A stretch of DNA of 64,000 nt from Leptolyngbya sp. NIES-3755. GTDB taxonomy: Bacteria > Cyanobacteriota > Cyanobacteriia > Leptolyngbyales > Leptolyngbyaceae. Below are positions 26,230 to 34,414 of the stretch, piece after piece. Positions within the stretch are counted from its first letter, which is position 1; the number at the start of each line of letters is the position of its first letter. The stretch is taken from positions 3,977,030 through 4,041,029 of the forward strand of contig AP017308.1 of NCBI GenBank assembly GCA_001548435.1, read 5' to 3'. Below the pieces are notes generated by a model. It saw nothing but the letters and a program-made list of their open reading frames with translations. It searched no databases and had not been told where the DNA came from. The position numbers and the translations under genes are program-made.

Positions 26230-27297
26230 CTACGGAATTACAATCCTCTGAGTCTGACTAATTCTTCTGCCTGAATTCTGAGCTTCTACAACGAAGTCAT
26301 AGGTTCCAGGTCGCCAGCCTCCGTTCGGTTTGCCAAGCGGAACCGTAAACGATCGAGCGGCAGTCTGAAATGTATCCTTGCCTAAATCGACCTGTCGCTG
26401 TTCACCTTCTGGAGAGGTAAAGCGAATGGTCGATCGAAACTCAACTGGAGCATCTAAAGGACGAGAATAAAAGACGGTGTAAGCGAGTGAAGAATTGCGT
26501 GTGATGTTATCAGCATCTGCTGGACAAGGCTTGCTTGTCGTGGATTCACAGACAAAAGTATTCGATACCCCATCCGCAAACGTGGGAGGTTGCGAATCGT
26601 TGGGCTGTGAAGGAGTCGGATTTTGCGAAGGTTGTGAACCCGTTGGAGCTTGCGAGGGTTGTGACCTTATTGGGGCTTGCGGTGAATTGGTAGGAGACTG
26701 GGGAGGATTTGCGGTGATGGGTTGCTGACTTGGAGATGAACCGGAAGATCCAGCCGATCGTAGTCGTGCTCCTAATCCTAAAAGCGTCCACAGGATAAGT
26801 CCACCGACACATAAACTCCCGATGATCAAACCCCACTTCACAGAATTGTTTGAGGCTGGAGTTTCGGGAACATACGCTGGCTGTACGGGCGGTTGCGCGA
26901 TCGCGGGAGGACGAATCACAGTCGGTGCAACATTTCTAGGCGGGGTGTATGCCTGAGTGGGTGGAAGTGGATTGTCTGCAACCGGAAGGATAAAGGCGAA
27001 TTGAGGTCCTTGACTGCCAAACTGAATCTGATCACCCGTTCTTAAAATCTGTTCGCTCTGGATGCGCTGACCATTTACAAAGGTTCCATTCGAGCTATTT
27101 AAATCAGCGATCGAGTACTGTTGCCCTCGATGATAGATTGCAGCGTGTCGTCGGGACACACCCCCCTCGTTTGCGAGAACAATCTGACAGCTTGGATCGC
27201 GTCCGATCGTCGTTTCATTTGCTTCGAGCACGATCGTATTTTCTGGAGCCGTTCCTAAAGGTTTGAGAAACGCAGTACTAACGGTGTGAGAAGTCAT
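26230..27297 (-). CDS. FHA domain membrane protein
   Basis: A 355-residue protein with an N-terminal FHA domain (about 20-105), showing [20 protein letters not shown] and [11 protein letters not shown], the signature for binding phosphothreonine peptides. A Pro-rich linker leads to a single membrane helix near 154-176. After it comes a Pro/Ser/Gln repeat region (units like GSQPSQ and PTPSQP, about 190-240), then a compact C-terminal domain with two Cys near 249-257. The FHA part should face the cytoplasm and the C-terminal part the periplasm. A Ser/Thr-kinase signalling role is inferred. The ATG start is 10 residues before the first strand. Confidence 0.85.
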   Translation of the reverse strand: MTSHTVSTAFLKPLGTAPENTIVLEANETTIGRDPSCQIVLANEGGVSRRHAAIYHRGQQYSIADLNSSNGTFVNGQRIQSEQILRTGDQIQFGSQGPQFAFILPVADNPLPPTQAYTPPRNVAPTVIRPPAIAQPPVQPAYVPETPASNNSVKWGLIIGSLCVGGLILWTLLGLGARLRSAGSSGSSPSQQPITANPPQSPTNSPQAPIRSQPSQAPTGSQPSQNPTPSQPNDSQPPTFADGVSNTFVCESTTSKPCPADADNITRNSSLAYTVFYSRPLDAPVEFRSTIRFTSPEGEQRQVDLGKDTFQTAARSFTVPLGKPNGGWRPGTYDFVVEAQNSGRRISQTQRIVIP

Positions 27298-27756
27298 AGT
27301 AAATCAAGAAATGAAACGGTGAATCGCAAACAACCCCAACCGGAACAAAACCACCCTGGATCAGATACTTTGATTATGTTGCTGTGAATGATATGGACGT
27401 GAGGTTTCTGCTTAATTTGACATAGATCGATCGTGATTGTCACAGATGCGTATCAAGTAGAAACATAAACCTTACGATCGCGGAAATGTCACCAGAAACT
27501 GAACCAATTTTGCGATAGTTAGGTCTTAGAACTGGGCAGTCGCAACAATTTCTTAATGTGCCAACCCTGTACAAAAAGGGTGTCAAATCGTTCACTCTCC
27601 TCTAGAATCAGAGGGCGCAACAACGAATTTCACTGAGTTCAAACCCTTGAGTCGATCGCACCCTCGCTACAAGAGAGCTAAAGTCAACCCATTCAAGCCG
27701 TTTGACCGATTCATTCCCTGGTCGATTCACTACATTTACTTTTGGAGAATACACCA
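27298..27756. other. Divergent intergenic region, FHA gene / protease
   Basis: This 459-bp gap should hold two promoters. A small hairpin ACCCT-N8-AGGGT is at about 27566-27583, and TAGAAT near 27602-27607 could be a -10 box for the rightward protease gene, but the -35 is poor. Nothing else was recognised. Confidence 0.4.
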
Positions 27757-29004
27757 ATGGCGTTTCCGTCTCTTCGCTTACTGGGAACTGCTGGCTGTGC
27801 TGGAATTTTAGCGTTTACAACTGTTCTAAAAGCTTCAAGCGCACCGACGATTTCGTTTCAGGACAGTCCGAAAGCGGTGCTTGATCAAGCTTGGCAGATC
27901 GTGGATCAAAGCTACGTCGATCGACAATTTAATCACGTCGATTGGCAAGCGGTTCGGCAAGATCTTTTGTCGCGATCGTATAGCAATCGGGATGAAGCTT
28001 ACGCAGCATTGAAAACGGCTTTGAAAAAATTGAACGATCCTTACACTCGCTTTCTCACTCCGACTGAATTTCAGGCATTGAACACCGAAGATATTAATGG
28101 TGAACTGATCGGCGTAGGATTACAGCTTGAATCTGATCCACAAACGAAAGCGCCTCGAATTGTGAAAGTGTTGAACGATTCACCTGCACAGAAAGCCGGA
28201 CTCCGAGCGGGCGACACGCTTTTAGCGATCGATGGCAAATCCACGAAAGGAATGACGATCGAGCAAGCGACTAAACTGATTCGAGGACAAGCAAACACTC
28301 AAGTCAAATTCCTGCTGGGTCGTTCTGATCGCTCTCCCTTTACTTTGGCAGTGACTCGTCAGCAAATCCAGCTTCCAGTCGTTTCTTCTGCTCTCCGTCG
28401 CGAAAATAATCAGCGCATCGGTTACATTCGTCTGGAAGAATTTAGCGGTCATGCGGCAGAACAAATGCGGCAGGCAATTACCAATTTAGAAAAGCAAAAG
28501 GTCGATCGCTTTGTGCTCGATTTGCGTGGGAATCCAGGCGGACTTTTAGATCAAGAAACTGCGATCGCTCGAATGTGGCTTAATCAAGGTGCAATCGTCA
28601 AAATTGTCGATCGAGATGGCACGGCTGAACAATTGGAAGCCAATCGAACAGCGCTGACGAATCGACCGCTTGCGGTGCTCGTGGATGGTGGATCAGCGAG
28701 TGCGAGTGAAATTCTGACGGGAGCCTTAAAAGATAATCGTCGTGCGGTTGTCGTCGGAACACAGACGTTTGGAAAAGCGTTAGTGCAATCAGTGAATCCG
28801 CTTTCTGATGGATCGGGCGTGAATGTGACGATCGCGCATTACTTCACTCCTTCAGGATTGGATATCAATCATCGTGGCATTACTCCAAATGTTGTAGTTC
28901 CTCTGACGAAGCAACAGCAGCAAGAATTATCGAGTCACCCCGACAGACTGGGGACGACGCAAGACCCCCAGTATCAACAGGCGGTGGGTGTCTTGCAGCA
29001 GTAA
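27757..29004 (+). CDS. Carboxyl-terminal processing protease, S41 family
   Basis: A 415-residue Ctp protease. A signal peptide of about 25 residues leads to an alpha-helical part, a PDZ domain near 90-180 (GVGLQLE onward, GLRAGDTLLAIDG) and the S41 catalytic domain. The nucleophile is in DGGSASASEI and the catalytic Lys in GTQTFGKALVQ, spaced as in the Ser/Lys dyad. In cyanobacteria the CtpA paralogue cuts the D1 precursor C-terminus in the lumen, while others have different roles; which paralogue this is cannot be settled here. The ATG at 27757, with GGAGA seven bases upstream, is preferred over the TTG at 27742. Confidence 0.9.
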   Translation: MAFPSLRLLGTAGCAGILAFTTVLKASSAPTISFQDSPKAVLDQAWQIVDQSYVDRQFNHVDWQAVRQDLLSRSYSNRDEAYAALKTALKKLNDPYTRFLTPTEFQALNTEDINGELIGVGLQLESDPQTKAPRIVKVLNDSPAQKAGLRAGDTLLAIDGKSTKGMTIEQATKLIRGQANTQVKFLLGRSDRSPFTLAVTRQQIQLPVVSSALRRENNQRIGYIRLEEFSGHAAEQMRQAITNLEKQKVDRFVLDLRGNPGGLLDQETAIARMWLNQGAIVKIVDRDGTAEQLEANRTALTNRPLAVLVDGGSASASEILTGALKDNRRAVVVGTQTFGKALVQSVNPLSDGSGVNVTIAHYFTPSGLDINHRGITPNVVVPLTKQQQQELSSHPDRLGTTQDPQYQQAVGVLQQ

Positions 29005-29089
29005 TCGGTCTTATGAGTGTAGCAAGAGACGACGAATTTTCACTGAACGCTGAGCAATCAGAAAATCTCGATCGTCTCTGCTCCACTAC

Positions 29090-29117
29090 TTGAAGTTAAA
29101 AATTTGAAGTTAAAAAT
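29090..29117. repeat. Perfect 14-bp tandem duplication
   Basis: TTGAAGTTAAAAAT occurs twice in a row (29090-29103 and 29104-29117). The second copy contains the stop codon of the RelE-like toxin gene on the minus strand, so the duplication marks the 3' edge of the toxin-antitoxin module. Confidence 0.9.
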
Positions 29118-29487
29118 CTAAGATTTCCCTAATCGTACTTTTCAAGTCCGCATCCGCAGGACGTTTCGCAAATTGCTCATGACTGTAAATCCAGACTAAC
29201 TGGATCGTACAGGTCGCTTCGTTGACCAAGTACATCAGCCGAATTTGTCCTGAAGCTCCTTTTGAAATCCGGAGTTCTAGCTTGTGAAATGTCCAATCCT
29301 CTGGTAGCTGAATCTTCCCTGGCAACGGTTCATTACGCGAGTTGTTTGGATATGGGTCATCCACCAGATCTTCTAAAGTCCTTGTAACAAGCTCTACGAT
29401 CGCATCTTTGTGAACCTTAGCTAGCTTCTTAAAAGAGCGCTTAAAGTTTTCGGAGTCTTCAATCGAGAAGGGAGTTGAGCCAGTCAC
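29110..29487 (-). CDS. RelE-like toxin of a Panacea TA pair
   Basis: A 125-residue protein starting with GTG. It has the RelE/ParE pattern: FSIEDSENFKRSFKKLAK with a helical pair, then TFHKLELRISKG, GQIRLMYLVNE, and a final strand IQLVWIYSHEQFAKRP. Basic residues and the Tyr/His near the C-terminus fit the mRNase fold, but catalytic residues are not assigned. Its first 29 bases overlap the 3' end of the upstream gene, so the two are coupled. Known Panacea antitoxins pair with diverse toxins, including RelE-type; this one is therefore read as the toxin. Confidence 0.7.
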   Translation of the reverse strand: MTGSTPFSIEDSENFKRSFKKLAKVHKDAIVELVTRTLEDLVDDPYPNNSRNEPLPGKIQLPEDWTFHKLELRISKGASGQIRLMYLVNEATCTIQLVWIYSHEQFAKRPADADLKSTIREILDF

Positions 29488-30046
29488 GGACTTCTCCTTT
29501 CTGAATGCGTTTTGGAGACTCTAAAGCGATCGCATCTTCCAAAACTTGAGACATTACCGATTGATAAGCTGGGTGTTCTCGCTCGATCAAATCGAGTTTC
29601 TGACTACCTAAGGCTTTCATGTCTTCTAAAAGAATGGGTTCTGTTGAACTCGCCTCAGCAGGAAGACCCCTGCGAGCTTTCTTCCAAGGAAATTCCACGT
29701 GGGTCATCGTACTCAACCGATAGGCATGATAACGACCAAAATATTCCCATGCTTCTTCTAGGAGATCCTTAATCTCAGATGGAAGGTGCAGTAAAGTTTC
29801 CTTGCGCGGGATTGGAAGTTGTTTCGACTCAAATTCACAGTAAAACTGGTAAGCAGATGGGCACACAGGTCCGTATCGCCACGCCTGGATCTCTTCTTTG
29901 AACAAGGGCGAGTCGTACAAAGCAAGATGCAAGCTTTGAGAATAATAAAGGAGCTTTTGAACCTTCATGTTGGTCATTTCAGCTTCTACACCGTCCTCAT
30001 AAGCTCTCATGATGAAGTAGCTAGCCACATTAAGGCAGTCAACCAT
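29459..30046 (-). CDS. Panacea-domain (DUF4065) antitoxin-like protein
   Basis: A 195-residue protein of the Panacea/SocA-like (DUF4065) family. The hallmark LYYSQSLHLALYD and the motif YGPVCPSAYQFY are present near residues 33-65, with the helical bundle continuing to residue 130. Members act as antitoxins to many unrelated toxins, and one, SocA, acts as an adaptor for ClpXP. The protein precedes and overlaps a RelE-like gene, the usual antitoxin-toxin order. A strong sigma70-type promoter with a palindrome over the -35 box lies just upstream, so autoregulation is likely. Confidence 0.8.
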   Translation of the reverse strand: MVDCLNVASYFIMRAYEDGVEAEMTNMKVQKLLYYSQSLHLALYDSPLFKEEIQAWRYGPVCPSAYQFYCEFESKQLPIPRKETLLHLPSEIKDLLEEAWEYFGRYHAYRLSTMTHVEFPWKKARRGLPAEASSTEPILLEDMKALGSQKLDLIEREHPAYQSVMSQVLEDAIALESPKRIQKGEVRDWLNSLLD

Positions 30047-30101
30047 AGCTCAATCCACCACCCTAGCTAAGCGATTTATCTGAACCATCCATCTAATCAC
30101 C

Positions 30102-30138
30102 ATCATAGATCGTATCTCCAACAAGTACAATGGTACTT
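30102..30138 (-). promoter_or_regulatory. Sigma70 promoter with palindromic operator, Panacea TA operon
   Basis: On the minus strand TTGTAC (30125-30130) and TATGAT (30102-30107) are 17 bp apart, a good -35/-10 pair. The palindrome AAGTAC-N4-GTACTT (30123-30138) covers the -35 box. The antitoxin start is about 55 bp downstream. Confidence 0.7.
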
Positions 30139-30151
30139 AAGTATCTTAAGG

Positions 30152-30847
30152 TCAACGAAAATATCCCAATCGTCGCCAATATTGCTGCACTCGCGCTTCC
30201 CATTGTTGCCAATATTCCTCGATCGCATTCGGCTCAAACCAAAATATCTCGGCAGGCGTTTCCGGAATTGCAACGACCAGCAAAGCATGACAGAGGTTCA
30301 GGTTATAGTCTCGATATAGCTGGTTCGCTGCTCCACAATACGCCACTAACTGAAGTGGATAATCGTACAAGCGATCGACGGTTTTTTTCGGTCGATCGCT
30401 TGTTTTCCATTCACAGATACAAGGCACTCCTTCAAAGCTGGCAACACAATCCACGACTCCGGCATATCCCAACTCGTCGTGAATCACTACGCCTTCGACC
30501 AGTCGAACTTGCTCGATCGTTTTCAACACGGGTTCCACACTTTCCCAATACGGACGAATCGATTCTGGGCAATCCACTTCCTGACCTTGAAGGTATTTCT
30601 GAATATACCGATGGGTTCCAGTTCCGCGCCGACTCGCAGTTTTGGTAATTTCTGCGGCTTGTTCCACTCCAATGCGTTGTTGCCAATTGAATAAGCGCTC
30701 TCGGTCTTCACGGGGCTTCGTCGCGTTCAAAATCGTCGTCACGCTGGGAATGCGATCGCCCTTTGTATCGAGATAAAACTGCTTACCTGCTTCTCGAACC
30801 GATTTTGATGCGTAGCGGGGCAGTTCAATCACCGTTTCTGTCCTCAA
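30152..30847 (-). CDS. PD-(D/E)XK superfamily exonuclease-like protein (MGME1-like)
   Basis: A 231-residue protein with the RecB-type nuclease pattern: H79 in GTGTHRYI, D133 in GYAGVVDCVA, E146 and K148 in CICEWKTSD, and QLVAYCGAA (Gln166) after it. SVTTILNATKP at the N-terminus is also seen in the MGME1-type exonucleases, to which it looks most similar. It probably cleaves single-stranded DNA ends; the substrate is inferred. A CCTGAA-N2-TTCAGG palindrome lies 18 bp upstream of the start. It is upstream of the TA operon in the same direction, with 105 bp between. Confidence 0.8.
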   Translation of the reverse strand: MRTETVIELPRYASKSVREAGKQFYLDTKGDRIPSVTTILNATKPREDRERLFNWQQRIGVEQAAEITKTASRRGTGTHRYIQKYLQGQEVDCPESIRPYWESVEPVLKTIEQVRLVEGVVIHDELGYAGVVDCVASFEGVPCICEWKTSDRPKKTVDRLYDYPLQLVAYCGAANQLYRDYNLNLCHALLVVAIPETPAEIFWFEPNAIEEYWQQWEARVQQYWRRLGYFR

Positions 30848-30864
30848 AAATTTTGTCGATCGTA

Positions 30865-30878
30865 CCTGAAAATTCAGG
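30865..30878. promoter_or_regulatory. Palindrome upstream of the nuclease gene
   Basis: CCTGAA-AA-TTCAGG is a perfect 6-bp inverted repeat 18 bp before the nuclease ATG. Position suggests an operator, but no regulator is known. The rest of the 282-bp gap up to the SLH gene holds only a dubious minus-strand 63-codon frame. Confidence 0.4.
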
Positions 30879-31129
30879 AATTTATCTGTTCAGATCTTAG
30901 GTTTCTTCAACCACTTTGGAAAGTGTCCTAAGTTTAGAAACTTCTTCAGGAACCGGGCTGTCATGAGTGAATATAAAGAGTAGATAACTGAGTGAAGAAA
31001 CTGCATTTCAACCAAAAGTAAGAGAAGCAGAAAAGCAACTTCTATCGCAAGATGCAGGAACTTTTTAACCCACTCAAACATCTACTTAATTAACAGGAAA
31101 AACACTCTCTTGCTTGGGAACAGCTACCT

Positions 31130-32368
31130 ATGTATAGCACTGTAAAATCTGGTTTGGCTCTGACTTTGGCACTCGGTACGATCGCAGGTGCAGCGGCTCC
31201 AATGGTAATGGTCGCACCCGCTTCAGCACAAACGACTTTCTCCGATGTTGCCTCGGATAACTATGCGGCTCCTTTCATTCAAGAACTCGCTTCTCGTAAC
31301 ATTATTGCTGGATTTGGTGATGGAACATTTCGCCCGAATGATCCGGTAACTCGCGCTCAATTTGCAGCAATTCTTCTGAAGGCATTTCCGAACGCTCAAA
31401 GAGTAAATACTCCGATCAACTTCTCGGATGTCCCTAGCAATTATTGGGGATTTCAAGCGATTCAAAATGCTTACGCGACTGGATTCCTGGCTGGATTTCC
31501 TGGTGGAACATTTCGTCCAAATGACAACATTCCTCGCGCACAAGCTTTGGTTTCGTTATCAAATGGTTTGAGATACACTGCGACTCAACCTGTAGATAGT
31601 CTGCTTCAGGTCTACACCGATGCTGGCAGCATTCCAGGTTTTGCTCGGAACAGTATCGCTGCTGCGACTGAGCGCCGGATTGTGGTGAACTATCCAGATG
31701 TCAGCCTCCTCAATCCGAATCAAGTTGCCACTCGCGCAGATGTCGCTGCGTTCATCTATCAATCGCTCGTCAGCACTGGACAAGTTGCCGCAATTCAATC
31801 GCCGTTTATCGTCGGTCAAGCTCCGACTCAGCCTCAAGCGATCAACATTCCAGCCGGAACCGCACTTCCGCTCCGGTACGATCGTGCTGATCGAATTCTC
31901 CTTGCGAAGAACGAACCCCAACCCACTCCGATCACTTTGACCGTTGCTCAAAATATCGTGACTTCGGATGGTACGGTTCTGATTCCAGCAGGTAGCCAAG
32001 TCGCGGGTCAGTTGACGGTTTCGCAAGGTGCAGCACAATTCACGGCTTCTCAGTTGATTTTGGCAAATGGTCAGCAAGTTGCGATCGCTGCAACTTCTCA
32101 GCCGATCACAACGACTGAAACCGTTCGTCGCGGTGCAAACACTGGCACGATTCTGAAAGATGCGGCTCTAGGTAGCGCTGCGGCTGCGGGTGTTGCGGCT
32201 GTGACAGGCGATCGTAATATTCGAGCAGGTGAAGTCTTGATTGGAACGGGTGTCGGCGCATTGGCTGGATTGATTTTTGGTGGCGATCGAGTTGACTTGA
32301 TCTCGATTCGTCCAAATACCAATCTGAACGTTCAACTCACCAGCCCATTGACTCTTCCGCGCTCCTAA
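31130..32368 (+). CDS. SLH domain secreted protein
   Basis: A 412-residue exported protein. A signal peptide with ASA cleavage near residue 33 precedes three S-layer homology domains at about 36-210. The first two carry GFGDGTFRPNDPVTRAQFA and GFPGGTFRPNDNIPRAQA; the third is divergent. SLH domains bind cell-wall polysaccharide. The C-terminal half (about 240-412) is a beta-rich part followed by a Gly/Ala-rich segment (GSAAAAGVAAVTG, LIGTGVGALAGLIFGG) like a glycine zipper, ending in a Leu/Thr-rich strand. No porin barrel is attached. The gene is convergent with the histidine kinase. Confidence 0.85.
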   Translation: MYSTVKSGLALTLALGTIAGAAAPMVMVAPASAQTTFSDVASDNYAAPFIQELASRNIIAGFGDGTFRPNDPVTRAQFAAILLKAFPNAQRVNTPINFSDVPSNYWGFQAIQNAYATGFLAGFPGGTFRPNDNIPRAQALVSLSNGLRYTATQPVDSLLQVYTDAGSIPGFARNSIAAATERRIVVNYPDVSLLNPNQVATRADVAAFIYQSLVSTGQVAAIQSPFIVGQAPTQPQAINIPAGTALPLRYDRADRILLAKNEPQPTPITLTVAQNIVTSDGTVLIPAGSQVAGQLTVSQGAAQFTASQLILANGQQVAIAATSQPITTTETVRRGANTGTILKDAALGSAAAAGVAAVTGDRNIRAGEVLIGTGVGALAGLIFGGDRVDLISIRPNTNLNVQLTSPLTLPRS

Positions 32369-32375
32369 TTTCCGT

Positions 32376-32403
32376 GAAGGGTGAAGTTTAGGCTTCATCC
32401 TTC
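32376..32403. terminator. Hairpin between convergent SLH and kinase genes
   Basis: GAAGG-N-TGAAG pairs with CTTCA-N-CCTTC around a 6-base loop that includes the kinase stop codon. It could end both transcripts, but no T-run follows, so the assignment is tentative. Confidence 0.4.
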
Positions 32404-33632
32404 TGAAGTTCAACGACAAAACTTGTCCCCTGATTCGGGGGTTGGTCATCTTTACCGAGCCAACCCTCGTTTTTTAATGGGCTAGAAACCTCGATCGAGC
32501 CGTGCATTTGTTCGATTAATCGACGTGCGATCGCTAAACCCAATCCTGTTCCCGGAATTTCTCCACTTGCCTGCACTCCCCGGTAATGCCGCTCGAATAA
32601 TCGCTCTAAATCTTCAGGTGGAATTCCATATCCAGTGTCGCTCACCCAAATGTCAATGCGATCGCGCTTCTCGTTCACTCGGATATGCACTTCTCCGCCT
32701 GATGGCGTGTATTTGAGTGCGTTATCAATCAAATTACTCAGGACCTCTCTCAACGCCCCAGAATTGGCAGAAACAGGCGGAAGAATATTCGGGATCTCTG
32801 TCTGAATCGAAAGCCCTTTTTCTTGTGCGATCGCTTCAGCCGTTTCAATCAGGGGCAACAGAATTTCATTGATCGAACACGGCATTAATTCGATGTTTGA
32901 AGTCGTTAGAACTCCTGCGGGTAAGAGAGGAATCGGACGACCGACGAGAGAAGCATCTTCGGCTAAAACATCTACGGAATCAAGGTCGATCGCTTCGTCG
33001 AACTGTTGTAGAAGCTCTTGTAATCGATCGCTTTCTCTCAGAATGCTTCCAGCAATTTCCCGATTCGGATCGCCTGCCTGTAATTTTTTAACTAATAATT
33101 TTCCAAACGTTCGTAGCGCTGTTAATGGGCTTTTTAACTGGTGCAACAAATTATCTAGAACATCATGCTGTTGAGATTGCCTCGATCGATGTTGCTGTTG
33201 AGATTGATCGAGCCATTGAGCACGTTGATCCATCACACAAGCCAGCGACAACGTATTTGCGATTCGTTCCACCTGCGATCGCTCCCAACTCGTCCAAGGT
33301 CGATCGTCCCGCTCAGTCACGAGCAAGCCAAACACCAATTCTTCATGAATCAGCGGCAAAACTAACTGCTTCGGTTGCGTGATCCCGTTTTCGGGGATCG
33401 AGTCAATTTCAGGAAGGGATTCGACAGCCGCAGGGAGCGCAAGACGATTTGATCGCTCTAATGCCACGGCAGTATCCGGATACGCTGCGATCGGCATTAA
33501 ACGAGCTTGGGAACTCTCAACTAATTCTTCCGTGAGATAGATTACGCTGAGCGATGCTCCCATTGCTTGAGTCAATAACGCAATTTGCGATCGACATAAC
33601 TCAATGAATTCGGAACTTGTAGGCATCAGCAT
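32388..33632 (-). CDS. GAF-domain sensor histidine kinase (Hik2/CSK-like)
   Basis: A 414-residue soluble histidine kinase. A GAF domain occupies about residues 10-135. The dimerisation and phosphorylation helix carries H164 in LLHQLKSPLTALRTF. The ATPase domain has N-box ALREVLSNLIDNALKYTP, G1 WVSDTGYGIP and G2 GTGLGLAIARRLIE. The N-terminal start MLMPTSSEFIELCRSQ includes C13. The layout resembles the cyanobacterial Hik2 and plastid CSK kinases, whose GAF domain was reported to bind an iron-sulfur cluster, but assignment is by pattern only. No response regulator is adjacent; the nearest is 2.6 kb away. Confidence 0.85.
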   Translation of the reverse strand: MLMPTSSEFIELCRSQIALLTQAMGASLSVIYLTEELVESSQARLMPIAAYPDTAVALERSNRLALPAAVESLPEIDSIPENGITQPKQLVLPLIHEELVFGLLVTERDDRPWTSWERSQVERIANTLSLACVMDQRAQWLDQSQQQHRSRQSQQHDVLDNLLHQLKSPLTALRTFGKLLVKKLQAGDPNREIAGSILRESDRLQELLQQFDEAIDLDSVDVLAEDASLVGRPIPLLPAGVLTTSNIELMPCSINEILLPLIETAEAIAQEKGLSIQTEIPNILPPVSANSGALREVLSNLIDNALKYTPSGGEVHIRVNEKRDRIDIWVSDTGYGIPPEDLERLFERHYRGVQASGEIPGTGLGLAIARRLIEQMHGSIEVSSPLKNEGWLGKDDQPPNQGTSFVVELQKDEA

Positions 33633-33872
33633 CTGTTTTCTGGCAGATTTTGTGAAAAAAAGAGTTGACGATAAGTAATTTTTCTTATTAATTTAATAGA
33701 TAGCTCTGATCCCCAACACTTTTGCATCGATTTTTCTTAATCTTTCTGAGTGTAAGCACTCCCGCTCTAGGTTACATAGCAAGAATCTAGGAAAATAAAA
33801 TTAAGAAATTGTATAGATGCGTTAAGAGAAGTTGAAGTCTAGGGCTGGAACTGATATATTTTCGACGGGTTT

Positions 33873-33888
33873 TGTAACGAACATTACA
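33873..33888. promoter_or_regulatory. NtcA-type palindrome TGTA-N8-TACA
   Basis: TGTAACGAACATTACA is a perfect inverted repeat (TGTAA-N6-TTACA) and contains GTA-N8-TAC, the NtcA core consensus, at 33874-33887. It lies 37 bp before the DUF3155 start and about 240 bp before the divergent kinase start. So close to the start codon it would more likely block than activate this gene. Confidence 0.55.
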
Positions 33889-33924
33889 ACTTTCGGCAGT
33901 TTGGAACCTAAGGAGGTAAAGGGT

Positions 33925-34239
33925 TTGGCAAGGAGACGTAAACGGAAAAGTCGGAGACGGCAAGAGGGAAGACGGATCTTAGAAAGCGTTCCTCAGTTTA
34001 GCATTGAGTGTGGCGAAGATAAGCCCGTGACTGCCGCTCGCAAGTTCATCCACGCTGAAGGCATTGCGCCGCCTGCGCTGTTACTGGTTAAGAGAAACGA
34101 GCATACCACAGATCGTTACTTCTGGGCTGAAAAAGGACTGTTCGGCGCTCAATACGTCGAAGAAAACCACTTCTTATTCCCCAGTCTGCGAACCTCTGAA
34201 GATGAAGCCGATGTTGCTGTTCCTTCCCGGAGCCGCTAA
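33925..34239 (+). CDS. DUF3155 family protein
   Basis: A 104-residue basic protein conserved in cyanobacteria, function unknown. It begins with a strongly basic stretch (LARRRKRKSRRRQEGRR), then SIECGEDKPVTAARKFIHAEG, LLVKRNEHTTDRYFWAEKG and LFGAQYVEENHFLFPSL. The basic start suggests nucleic-acid or acidic-protein binding. The frame is open to 33832, but the TTG at 33925 is preceded by a near-perfect AAGGAGGT at 33910-33917 with 7-bp spacing, and it gives the expected N-terminus. An NtcA-type palindrome lies upstream. A hairpin terminator follows. Confidence 0.85.
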   Translation: MARRRKRKSRRRQEGRRILESVPQFSIECGEDKPVTAARKFIHAEGIAPPALLLVKRNEHTTDRYFWAEKGLFGAQYVEENHFLFPSLRTSEDEADVAVPSRSR

Positions 34240-34362
34240 CCATCGTTTCTAAAAGCGACTCATTTTATCGATCGCTGGCTCTGAGTCTGAGTGCAACTGT
34301 AGTCGCGTTTGGTTACAGGTTCGATTGAGTTAAGCGATATCATCCCAGCATTCACCCATGTT

Positions 34363-34396
34363 AAAAGCTCCCCTCAACGCAACGAAGGGAGCTTTT
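34363..34396. terminator. Bidirectional terminator hairpin
   Basis: AAAAGCTCCC pairs perfectly with GGGAGCTTTT around a 14-base loop, between the convergent DUF3155 and CCB-type genes. The A/T flanks make it usable in both directions. Confidence 0.85.
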
Positions 34397-34414
34397 ACAT
34401 TTGGTAGAAATCTT

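Noticed and set aside
30890-31081. 63-codon minus-strand frame with a hydrophobic Leu run
   Set aside because: Could be a small membrane protein, but no RBS, no family resemblance, and it lies in the upstream region of two genes.
34240-34362. GGTTCGATT as a tRNA T-loop
   Set aside because: No acceptor stem, anticodon arm or D-arm could be built around it.
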